A DNA stretch of 30,505 nt from Chrysochromulina tobinii (taxonomy: Eukaryota; Haptophyta; Prymnesiales; Chrysochromulinaceae), in contig JWZX01003270.1 in NCBI GenBank assembly GCA_001275005.1, forward strand, positions 1 through 30,505, written 5' to 3'. Below, in pieces: positions 17,440 to 25,695 of the stretch (position 1 is its first letter; each line of letters opens with the position of its first letter). The notes under the pieces are model-generated. The model was not told where the DNA came from. It saw nothing but the letters and a program-made list of their open reading frames with translations, and did no database searches. The position numbers and the translations under genes are program-made.

Positions 17440-19116
17440 ATGTCGACGCCGAGGCGCTCGCCCCGCCGCCCGCTTGCCTTGGTGCATGAGCCCTCCATCG
17501 TGAGTGCCTCGACTTCGGCGGCGAACATCGCGCATGCATCCCCCTCCAAGTCAAGCCTCCCGAACGCGCTCTCACGCACACCGCAGCTCTTGAGCCGCGG
17601 CGTGGGCGTCATGTGTTGCAACTCCGTCCCTCGGGCCAAGCCAAAGGCGCCGTCGACGCCCGGTGGCTCCACTGGTGGGCTCGCGAGCGACTCAGGCATC
17701 GACGGCGAAGATGACCTGTCGGCCATCGATGACGACGACGACGAGCTCAGCTTGCTCCCGTCCGACAAAGCGCAAGCAAAGCCTCGCATCTCGCTTGCGA
17801 TGCCGCCGCCACCACCTCGTTACTCTGAAGGCGGTACGGCCATCGGAAGCTACGAGCGCTTCTCGATTGGTGGTATCTTCGCAGGCATGGCAACTGCTGC
17901 GAGTGACGACGGCAGCAGCGCCGACGAGGCGTCTGCGGCGGCGGCGATCAAGACAAGGCTACCGTCGGCCACGCGTCTGCTGCTCCTTGAGGAGCAGCTC
18001 CGCGAGAGTGAACGGCGGGCTCAGGAGTTGCGGAAGCAGAACGCGATACTGCGCCAGACGCTGGCACCGCGCGCATCGGCGAGCGCCGGCACGCAGACGA
18101 CAGCGGCCCCGCATCCGTGCTTTGGCGAGTTGCTGGCCGATTTTGGTCACAAGCGCGTGTACCGGGCCTCCGCGCGCAACCTGGTAAACACGGTGCCCAT
18201 CTGGACCAAGCAGCGCCAGTGCAACGAGGGGCGCGTTGACGAGATCGTGCGGGCCAAGGCGCGCGTGCCCAGCCTCATGGGTCCAATCTCGTGCTTCGAG
18301 TTCTCGGGTGGTGAGGGCGGGCTTGCGATGCCGTCGCTCACGTGCCCACAGCCTCGCGCCATCTTCGACGGCCAGCACCGGGCGCGGGCGGCCATGCGGC
18401 TGCTGCGCTCCGACCTTTTCACCATTGACGATGGCAGCTCTTCCGGCTCCATGGAGCCTGGGGCGGACGCTGCAGCGGACGCCCCTCCGATGGCCGCAGC
18501 ATCGACAGGGACGAAGGCCATCGTCGCCTGCGGCAGTGGCTCAGGCCGTGCAGCGCGGCGGCCGGCCGTTCACACTCTTGCCGCCGTTGCCGCCGCCGTC
18601 GACCCCGCTCCCGCTCTCGCGTGCACTCCCGCGGTCGTGTCGGGCTCCGAGCGGCAGCTCCGCGAGGGTCTGCATGACGATTTCCCCCTGCTCGTCGAGG
18701 TGTACCCGGTGCGGACGGAGCGCGACATCAAGGAGCTGTACCTCGAGGTCAACAAGGCCGAGTCGGTCAAGGAGATTGACCTGCCCGACGCGATCGCGCC
18801 CGAGCGCAAGGCTCACATCGATGAGGCCTGCGAACGGCTGCGCAAGGTTTATCCCGATATGTTCAAGCCGAGCGAGCGCTGCCGGCCGCCACACGTCCAT
18901 CGCGACACGCTGCGCGACAAGCTCTTCCACCACGCTGCCAGCGCGGACGTGACGAGCGCGGAAGCGCTCTACGCGCGCGTCCTGGCTGTCAATGGGCGTA
19001 TGGCCGCTCGGCCGCCCATGCAGTGGCCCGAGCGACTTCGCAAACCGCTCGAGAAGGCGATCGCGCACAACTTCTTCCTGGGCCTCGACGACTACGCGTG
19101 GCTCGACTGGCTGTGA
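17440..19116 (+). CDS. Coiled-coil protein with DGQHR/ParB-like domain
   Basis: This 558-residue protein has a disordered, Ser/Pro-rich and acidic N-terminus, then a coiled coil at about 180-212 (LLLLEEQLRESERRAQELRK). The core starts near 228 (FGELLADFGHKRVYRASARNLVNTVPIW). DGQHR lies at 310-314 in IFDGQHRARAAMRLL. After an Ala/Gly insert come DFPLLVEVYPVRTERDIKEL and LEVNKAESVKEIDLP, the expected strand and helix of the DGQHR/ParB-like superfamily. The C-terminus has CRPPHVHRDTLRDKLF and ends HNFFLGLDDYAWLDWL. Known relatives include nucleases and DNA-modification accessory proteins; here the role is unknown. ATG 17440 is only 24 nt from the divergent start at 17415. A later in-frame ATG at 17611 is possible and would put the CTTGA element outside the CDS. 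Confidence 0.82.
   Translation: MSTPRRSPRRPLALVHEPSIVSASTSAANIAHASPSKSSLPNALSRTPQLLSRGVGVMCCNSVPRAKPKAPSTPGGSTGGLASDSGIDGEDDLSAIDDDDDELSLLPSDKAQAKPRISLAMPPPPPRYSEGGTAIGSYERFSIGGIFAGMATAASDDGSSADEASAAAAIKTRLPSATRLLLLEEQLRESERRAQELRKQNAILRQTLAPRASASAGTQTTAAPHPCFGELLADFGHKRVYRASARNLVNTVPIWTKQRQCNEGRVDEIVRAKARVPSLMGPISCFEFSGGEGGLAMPSLTCPQPRAIFDGQHRARAAMRLLRSDLFTIDDGSSSGSMEPGADAAADAPPMAAASTGTKAIVACGSGSGRAARRPAVHTLAAVAAAVDPAPALACTPAVVSGSERQLREGLHDDFPLLVEVYPVRTERDIKELYLEVNKAESVKEIDLPDAIAPERKAHIDEACERLRKVYPDMFKPSERCRPPHVHRDTLRDKLFHHAASADVTSAEALYARVLAVNGRMAARPPMQWPERLRKPLEKAIAHNFFLGLDDYAWLDWL
17547..17555 (-). promoter_or_regulatory. CTTGACTTG element 5' of the membrane-protein gene
   Basis: CAAGTCAAG on the plus strand reads CTTGACTTG towards the minus-strand gene starting at 17415, 132 nt away, in the same orientation as at the other minus-strand genes. 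It lies inside the 5' part of the DGQHR gene as annotated from 17440. It is a single short match, so it may be chance. Confidence 0.35.
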
Positions 19117-19678
19117 ACAGACAGCTCGACTGGTTGTGGGCGCGAGGGTACGCCTACCAGCGGAGATGAGCAGGGGTGGCGCACACCAGGACGTGCTTTT
19201 CGGGGAATGGGAAGGGAAGGTCAAAGTGGCGGTAGGACTACGAGCGGGACTGCGGGCGACAGCTACTGACGTGAAACCGCCGCGAGACCGCGCTCGTGAC
19301 CCTGACCGAAGCGAAGCAGCGCGACCACCAGGGGCCATAACCAGGGCCGAGAGACGTCAAGTCTGCAAGTGTCAAGTCCGGTGCTGGTCATGGTCTAAAG
19401 ACAAAACTCAAAAGTGAAAAGACGTGTTCACGTTCGGCTGGTGCGGGCGCGCGTAAGCCGCGTACGCCGTACCCGCGTCCGGTACGGACCGTGAGGGCCG
19501 CACCATCGACATGACGACATCCCGTCGACGCCGGTCGAGTGCGGAGGTGCTGCAGTCTGCAGACGGATGATGCAGAGCGGAGAGAGTAGAGAGGCACCCG
19601 ATGCGCGACTCCGGCCTCGAGAGGAGAGTCAGAGGTAGACGAGATGCGCGCGGTTCGCACGACTGCACAGCCACGCAG
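19117..19678. other. Convergent intergenic spacer
   Basis: This 562 bp holds the 3' ends of the DGQHR gene (+) and APC4 (-). A CAAGT cluster at 19357-19378 (GTCAAGT, CAAGT, GTCAAGT) resembles the 5' elements elsewhere but is not beside a start codon. No coding frame is convincing. Confidence 0.55.
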
Positions 19679-22227
19679 CTAATCCCCCTCTTCCATCGCC
19701 ATCTCGTCCTCGCCATCGTCCTCGCCATTCTCGGCGTCCTCGCCCTCTGCTCCCTCCTCGCCCTCCTCACCCTCCTCGCCCTCCTCGCCCTCCTCGCCCT
19801 CCTCGCCCTCCTCGCCGCCCTCGTCTTCGTCGGGGTCATCGTCGAGGTCGAGCAGTATGACGCGCCGCGCCTTCGTCAAGAGCGCCGCCATGCCGCCCTT
19901 GCGCCCATGTTTGTGGCTGAGCGCGAGCTGGCTCGGCTCGGTGCGCTTAAAGGTGCGCGCGCGCACGCCACTCTCCCCATCCTGGTAGAGAGGCTGCAGC
20001 GGCAGCATCCCGAGCAGCACGGCATTCGCGATACGCTCGGATAGTGATGCAGCACGCTCGGCCCCGGGCAGCAGGGGCGCGAAGGTTACGTCCGAAAGGC
20101 TGCGCAGCGCGAGGGTGGTGCCGGCCTTGTCCGCACGAAAAAGCAGCGCGAGCTGCTTGTTGTCGTCCTTACAATAGAAGGCGGCGTGCACGAGCGTGGC
20201 CTCCGCACCGCCGAAAGCAGCGGCCTCCCATGAGGGCGAATCAGCGTCCTGGAGCGCCCAACGCGCGCGGAAGAGGGCAAGCTGCACGCCGGCCTCGGAC
20301 AACACGGAGGTACTCGCACCGGGCCGTGGCATCACGAGCATCAGAAGCTGACGGGACGCCGTCTCCGCCGCCCGCCCGCTCGCTCCCGTGCCGACCTTGG
20401 AGGCGACGGTGACTGGCGGCTCTGGTTGGAGCACTTCGATCAAGAGAGGCGCGGACCGGCTGCTGTCGGGTCGAGCGGCCGCCTCGATCTCGGCGGCGCT
20501 CGCCGCGTCGATGGGCGTGCACGAGTGCAGTTGGAAGCCGGCGCTCACGTGATGTGCTACCGGTGAGAAGCACTCGTCTAGCATGCTCTCAAGAGAAACG
20601 ATCGCGACAGGCAGCCGACATGTCACGGGCAGAGGCGCGAGGCGAGAGAGAGCGTCGTCGTCCTCGGGTGCTAAGAGGGGTGGCGGCGGCGCGGCGCCCT
20701 CGGCCCCCTGCGCGGAGTCGTACTCGGCGAAGAGGTCGTTGACCTGGTCGTACGGCAAGCCGCCCACACGCGAACGCGAGGCAAGGAGGAAGGCGGCGAC
20801 GACCTTGATCTTCGGCGGCGGCATTTCCTCTGCGGTAGGAGGCGGCTCATCACGCACCTTGCGCACCATGCGCACCAGCCAGCCGAGAAAGGCGCACAGC
20901 TCGGGCGTCGTTGCGGCGCACCGCCACGAGCAGCAGCTCGGCCGACGCGCGCAGCGACGCCGCCGCCTCGAGGGGCAGCAGCGACGCGCGGCGGCTGAAG
21001 TCCAAGAGCTGCAAAGTGGAAAGGCCATTTAGAGAGCCCTTCGAGATGCGAGAGGCGCTGGATGAGTATCTCGAGCGCGGGGTGCACATGCATGAGGCAC
21101 AGCTGCGTGAGGGCGCTCGCCGCGACGCCGAGGCACTTGAGTGCGCGCGTCAACTCGGTCTCGCGCAGCTCGGTGGAGAAAAAGGCCTGCAGCAGCGGTG
21201 AGGGCACACCAGCGGCGAGGAGGACAGCGAGTTGTTCCGAGACAGTCTTAAGGCCCCGTGTATCCTGCAGCTTCGCCGCGAGGCTCGCCATCTTCGTGTG
21301 CAGCGGGCTCACGGCCTCTTGCCACAGCCGCTGCGCCGCGTGCAGCCCTTCCTTGGCGCGGGAGGCGAGCGCCTTGCACTGCATGAAGGAGAGGGCCAGC
21401 GCGCGGATCTCGCGGCGTGCACGCGTGAGCTGGCCCGTCCGAAAGGCAAGGAGCAGGGTGCCCGCCGGCTGCTCCTGCCACGTGCCGTCGGGCAGCAGCG
21501 CGTGGGACGGCGCGCTCGTGCGTGCCACCACGGTCAGTGCGTGGAGCGAGCTCGCCAACTGAACTGCGAGCAAGGAGGGCGTCGACCCGCCGAAATTGAG
21601 GGCACCGGAGCTAAGCTCGGCGATTGGCACGCAGCCGAGAGAGAAACGGCCATGCACGGCCAGGTGCACGCGCGCCGCCGTGTCCGCCGTCACCGCGATG
21701 TCGAAAAAGAGCGACGCGTGCGGCTCGAAAAGCAGGCGGTAGAGCGTCGCGTCGAGAGGCGGCGTGCCCTCCTCGCACAGGTACTGCTGCACTGAGCCCT
21801 GCTTGGCCAGCTGCGGCAGCGGCGGGAAGATGCCCACCAGGGAGCACGAGTAGTCGGGTGCCGACGCATCGTCGTCGTCGGCGCTCGCCGCTACCCACCG
21901 AAATAGGCACAGCGCCTCCGAGTGCTCATGCGCGTGGCCAATCTGCTCGCCCTCCTCGACACCGAAGAGGCTGATGCTGCCGTCGGCGTGGCCGACGGCG
22001 AGCACCTGGCCGTCGGGCCGCCAAACAAGGCACGTGACTGGGTGGTCGAAGCCCGCGTGTGTGAAGAGCTTGTGGAACTCGGCGCCCTGGCGTACAGGGC
22101 GCCGATGCACCATGAGCTGCGAGTCGGCCGTGACGAGCGCGAGCAGGTCCATGGTCGGGCACCACTCCATGCAGCTGATGTCGCCGCCGAGGCTTTTGGT
22201 GGCGAGGAGCTCGAAGCACTGCGCCAT
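19679..22227 (-). CDS. APC4: Anaphase-promoting complex subunit 4 (APC4), frame broken twice
   Basis: APC4 is a scaffold of the APC/C ubiquitin ligase that drives mitotic exit. From ATG 22227 the N-terminus has the family's WD40 signature (ISCMEWCPTMDLLALVTADS, then VTCLVWRPDGQVLAVGHADG). The middle has LIQRLSHLEGLSKWPFHFAALGL, like the APC4 helical region. Near 21000-21009 the protein-like frame moves by one nucleotide to DFSRRASLLP...AELLLVAVRRND. Near 20900-20915 it moves by one again to ELCAFLGWLVRMVRKV, which stays open to TAG at 19679. Each move equals one extra base. Assembly indels are the simplest reading; a CAG ending at 21009 after a pyrimidine tract also permits an intron. The tail is an acidic EEG repeat. 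The frame is open upstream of 22227 but has no ATG. Confidence 0.85.
19753..19819 (-). repeat. 9-bp minisatellite coding (Glu-Glu-Gly)n
   Basis: CCTCCTCGC-type 9-bp units repeat about seven times on the plus strand and encode EEG on the minus strand, in the acidic C-terminus of APC4. Unit length is a multiple of three, so changes in copy number would keep the frame. Confidence 0.85.
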
Positions 22228-22313
22228 TTGCGCGCAATCGCGGCAAGTCAAGTCAAGACAAGCCAAGACAAGTGGCAAAACCAGCAAGCGGCAAAACTAA
22301 CATCCTGCTGACA
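22228..22313. promoter_or_regulatory. Short divergent upstream region with CTTGA/CTTGT tract
   Basis: The pentanucleotide tract at 22244-22272 contains CAAGTCAAGT, CAAGA, CAAGC and CAAGACAAG on the plus strand. It lies 17-45 nt upstream of the APC4 ATG and ahead of the plus-strand SKP1-like frame. This is the closest such tract to a start codon in the window, suggesting a core promoter or 5' UTR element. Confidence 0.5.
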
Positions 22314-22399
22314 ATGCCGCCCAAATTTGTTCTCGGCGCAAAACATGGGTCAGTAACGGGACTAAGATAAAAATAGTAAAACTTTCCACAGAGGAATAG

Positions 22400-23303
22400 C
22401 AACATCGGCCGAGGAGCACGAGCAGGAGGCGCGCGCTCACGGCGAAGAAGGCCAAGCACGAGGAGCAAATACGCGTGCGAGCGCGAGGCGGAGAGGAGGT
22501 CACGTTGCTGCGCGACGCAGCCCGACTCATGGGCACCTTGAAGGATCTGATGGACCTCGCCACCTCCGAGGATGGCATCTATCCCATGCCCACGATCATG
22601 GCCTCGACGCTTCAGATGGTGTGCAAGCTGAACGACCCAGACTACACGTGGCCGAGCTCGGACGAGCATTCGCTCTTCCAGCTCGTCAAGCTCATCGAGG
22701 ACGCCCTCTATCTCGACGCCCCTATCGCACTCAAGCACATCCAGTGCGCGATCGCCTCCAGACTCAAAGGCAAGCGCGCCCCCCGAACTCTGCGCGCTGA
22801 TCGGCGCGGGTGGTGACTTTGGCAGCGCGGAGGAGCACTTGCCGCCAAATGCCGAGCCGGCATTTGTACCGGAAGACGTTGAGGCGCCGCAGCAGCCGGC
22901 CAGCTCCATGTTACCGCCCGAGCCGCTGCAGCAGCCCTCTTTCTCGGCGGACGCGATGGAGGCTGCTCTGGGCCTGGTGGACGTGGCCACGTTGGCCGAG
23001 CTCAAGGGCGTGACTAGATCTTGGCGGGCGCTGGCGCAACGTGTCCTCTGCTCGCGCCTGTGCCGCCGCGATGGGCAGCCAGTACCCACACGTCTGGATG
23101 AGATCACCGACCTTGATATGGAGCAGCTCATCGAGGCCGGCCGCACAGGGGACGCGGCCGTAGCGGGGCGGATGCTACCTGGGCTTGCGCGCCTCCATGG
23201 CTACGGCTATGTGGTGGACGTGGCCGCCGTTCGGGCCGCGGATCTGCAAAACGGGGCTGGCAACACTCGCCGCGACAGGTCCTTGCTACACGGTGCAGCT
23301 TAG
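22400..23303 (+). CDS. SKP1-like fold joined to F-box-like motif (one frame break, 5' end unresolved)
   Basis: SKP1 links cullin to F-box proteins in SCF ubiquitin ligases. The first frame has IRVRARGGEEVTLLRDAARL (beta strands and first helix) and LFQLVKLIEDALYLDAPIAL plus ASRLKGK, matching the SKP1 C-terminal LFELILAANYLDI...IKGK pattern. At the C6 run 22777-22782 the frame breaks. One fewer C would continue as KGKRAPELCALIGAG, like KGKTPEE in SKP1. The second frame (to TAG at 23301-23303) has a disordered Pro-rich linker and an F-box-like AALGLVDVATLAELKGVTRSWRALA, then VPTRLDEITDLD. No ATG precedes the first domain after the stop at 22397. A 5' exon from ATG 22314, with donor GTAACG at 22353 and an AT-rich intron, is possible. 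It could be a real fusion with a sequence error, or a decaying gene. Confidence 0.65.
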
Positions 23304-23414
23304 GATAATCTCAACAGCTGCATCTCAGGCGAAGGAGAGCCGCCGTTGGAACTGACGATCGCAGCTGTTGCCTGTGCGGGCTCGGGAGTCGTTTGCGGCC
23401 TCCCGGTGCAGCAG

Positions 23415-24724
23415 ATGCGCGAGGAAAGCATCACGACGGAGCTCAACTTGTCGACATGGGCACCTCTTCTCCCATGTCGACATGGGCACCCCTGCTTTAC
23501 TTGGCAGCAGCAAAGTGGCTGCAGTGGCTGCAGTGGCAACCGGGTGGCTGCAGCCATGCTTGTTGCCTATCTCTTCCCTGCTATGTCGATGCTCAAGAAC
23601 TGCAACTTGCTCAAGAAAAGCCTCGACATTAAGTCGGCCACAATGCTCGCCAAGATCGGCGCGGAGAGGGGCATCATGCTCTCAGGCATGACGCGTGGCC
23701 AGAGGCAGGCCGATTTTTCGAACCAGAACCTCCAACCCGCCGACGCCATCCTCATCGCATCTGACCTGATTTTCATAGCGGTGGTGACCACCCTCTACCT
23801 CGGGAACAACTCCATTGGGGATGAGGGTGCCATCGCGATCGCAGAGGCGATGAAGGTCAACGCGGTCCTGACCGAGCTGAGCCTCTGGTACAACAACATC
23901 GGGGATGAGGGTGCCATCGCAATCGCGGAGGCGCTGAAGGTCAACTCGGTCTTGACCACCCTGCGCCTGGACGCGAACAAGATCGGTCCAGAGGGAGCCA
24001 TGGTGATCGCAGAGGCGCTGAAGGTCAATGTGGTCGTGACCGAGCTACGCCTTGATCACAACGACATCGGGGATGAGGGTGCCAAGGTGATCGCGTATGC
24101 ACTGAAGGTCAACACGGTCCTGGCCGAGCTCGAGTTGGCTACAACTCCATCGGCAACCACGGCGCCGAGGCGATCGCGGAGGCGCTGAAGGTCAACGCGG
24201 TCCTGACCAATCTGTCCCTATTACACAACAACATCGGCGACGACGGTGCCAAGGCGATCGCAGAGGCACTGAAGGTCAACGTGGTCTTGACCGAGCTGTT
24301 TCTCTGGGGCAATGACATCGGCGACGACGGTGCCAAGGTGATCGCGGAGGCGCTGAAGGTCAACGCGGTGGTGACCACCCTGCACCTGAACAGCAACAAC
24401 ATCGGGAATGAGGGTGCCAAGGTGATCTCGGAGGCGCTGAAGGTCAACGCGGTCTTGACCAAGCTGGAGTTAGACTACAACTCCATCGGCGACGACGGTG
24501 CCAAGGCAATCGCGGAGGCACTGAAGGTCAACGCGGTCCTGACCTCCCTGCACCTGTACGGGAACAAGATCGGTGCAGCGGGAGCCATTGCGATTGCGGA
24601 GGCGCTGATGGTCAACGCGGTCCTGACCAAGCTCTACCTCCTGTACAACAGCATGGGAGATGCAGGGGGGAAAGCGGTGCGAGACGCGGTGAAGGGCCGG
24701 AGTGGATTTGTGTTGGAGCTGTAG
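23415..24724 (+). CDS. RNI-type leucine-rich repeat protein, one 1-nt frame break
   Basis: This LRR protein of the RNase-inhibitor (NLRC/RanGAP-like) type has about ten 28-residue units of the form LxLxxNxIGDEGAxxIAEALKVNAVLT. The N-terminus includes KNCNLLKKSLDIKSATMLAKIGAERGIML and an ADFSNQNLQPADAILIASDL lead-in. ATG candidates are 23415, 23556 and 23583. I take 23415 as the longest; 23556 or 23583 are more likely if the low-complexity Trp/Cys/Gly stretch before them is untranslated. The frame is lost near 24130-24141: LAELEL is followed by unrelated residues and a stop at 24186-24188, whereas the next frame runs on with YNSIGNHGAEAIAEALKVN to TAG 24722-24724. These repeats usually bind protein partners; the target is unknown. 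The frame upstream runs back to the TAG that ends the SKP1/F-box frame. Confidence 0.75.
23449..23482. repeat. Perfect 12-bp inverted repeat (hairpin-capable)
   Basis: TGTCGACATGGG (23449-23460) and CCCATGTCGACA (23471-23482) are exact reverse complements around a 10-nt loop. GTCGACATGGGCACC also occurs twice as a direct repeat. A GTGGCTGCA triplication follows at about 23515-23555. It lies at the 5' end of the LRR gene. Confidence 0.85.
23782..24640 (+). repeat. Ten-copy 84-bp coding tandem array
   Basis: The marker GTCAA in the LKVN codons starts at 23856, 23940, 24024, 24108, 24191, 24275, 24359, 24443, 24527 and 24611. All spacings are 84 except 24108-24191, which is 83. The units are closely alike, so they probably arose or were homogenised recently. 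Confidence 0.92.
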
Positions 24725-24763
24725 AAAATGATTGTGCGTGCGGAGCACTGTCGGAACATTACG

Positions 24764-24880
24764 GTGAACACGGTCGCTGACCAAGCTCGTCATTTGGAAC
24801 AATAATTTGGGAGATGCAGGGAAAACGGCGGTGCGAGACGCAGTAAAGGACCGGAGTGGATATTTGCGGCTCGCACCGGC
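24764..24880 (+). pseudogene. Relic copy of the LRR gene's last repeat
   Basis: Starting at GTGAACACGGTCGCTGACC the DNA closely follows the last LRR unit that begins at 24611: CAAGCTC, GGGAGATGCAGGG, GCGGTGCGAGACGC and CCGGAGTGGAT all recur in order. It lies after the LRR stop codon and its own frame is shifted near the CTGACC. It is a tail duplication that has decayed, or an alternative 3' exon. Confidence 0.7.
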
Positions 24881-25695
24881 CACCGCTGTAGATCTGTGGA
24901 CGTTTCTCGTTTGTGCGAGCACGTGTATCTCCAACATTAGAACATTTGTGGATCCGATCCGGCTGAGGTGCTTAAGTGAGGTGCTGTGTGGGGTTACCGT
25001 GACAGGATCTGCGAAGGTTTCACTAATTTGGAAACTGCCTGATTAGGTCGTTGCGCGCGCGCATCTGGTCCCACTGGCGACTCTCTGGTTCTACACACGT
25101 AAATCGTAAACATATATAAAAACGCGCGGCCCGCATGTGCCGCCCAACCACGTTTTATACCCGAAAATCCAACGCGATCCCCCCACATGGATCCCCCGCT
25201 TGATCGCGCCCCGCGGCCCGCGCATGCACCCCAACCTGCAACCAGCACGTTTTATACCATTACGGGTTTACGGCGGCAATCAGACGCGACCCCCCGCGCC
25301 CTCCATGCGTGGCGGTGGGACGACCGGGGAGGCGCGGCCCATGGCGCGGCCGCCGCAGCCCGCACGGCAAAGTTCGCGGACCTTTCTCGACTCGACTCAG
25401 CGGCACAGGCTAGGCGCTTTGTAACACTCGATCACAGCTGTGCGGGGTGTGCTTCCGGACTGTGCGGATGACACCCGCAAAATGCAATTTTCTTCAAAAC
25501 AATTCATTACGTAATTTTCTCAAGATATGTGGACGGGGCCGCATCCCGCGCGCATGCAGCAGATTCGCCCGCTGCGCCGCCATGCGGGCGCGTGTGGCCG
25601 AGAGATAAGAGTACTCATAAGCGAACTTTTGTCACGTCAGTCATCGTTCGTTCGTTCAAGCTCATGGCATCAAACTCTAGGTTTGCGCACCTTAT
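24881..25695. other. Gene-poor spacer with TATA-like box and degenerate duplication
   Basis: This 815 bp has no recognisable gene. TATATAAAAA at 25113-25122 is the best TATA-like sequence in the window. About 65 bp after it (25122-25185) recurs imperfectly at 25206-25295, sharing CGCGGCCCGC, CACGTTTTATACC and ACGCGA-CCCCCC blocks. An open frame with ATG at 25187 runs to TGA 25469-25471 (94 residues), with no family resemblance. Confidence 0.5.
25187..25471 (+). CDS. Doubtful 94-residue ORF downstream of a TATA-like box
   Basis: An ATG lies 65 nt after the TATATAAAAA sequence and the frame ends in CAGCASGLCG. Composition is Ala/Arg/Pro-rich as expected of any GC-rich frame, and part of it is the degenerate duplication. 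I recognise nothing. It is listed only because promoter-like spacing makes it worth a transcript check. Confidence 0.15.
   Translation: MDPPLDRAPRPAHAPQPATSTFYTITGLRRQSDATPRALHAWRWDDRGGAAHGAAAAARTAKFADLSRLDSAAQARRFVTLDHSCAGCASGLCG

Noticed and set aside
18360-18380. Chromosome-partition (ParB) function for the DGQHR protein
   Set aside because: Only the superfamily motif is shared; there is no ParB helix-turn-helix and no parA or parS neighbour in a eukaryotic context.
22314-22399. Firm call of a short first exon and 47-nt intron for the SKP1-like gene
   Set aside because: ATG 22314, donor GTAACG and an AG before 22400 fit in phase, but the intron is very short and nothing else supports it; mentioned only as an option.
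22770-22790. Programmed ribosomal frameshift at the C6 run of the SKP1-like gene
   Set aside because: The bases do resemble a slippery run, but three other unrelated 1-nt breaks lie nearby, so indel error or decay is simpler.
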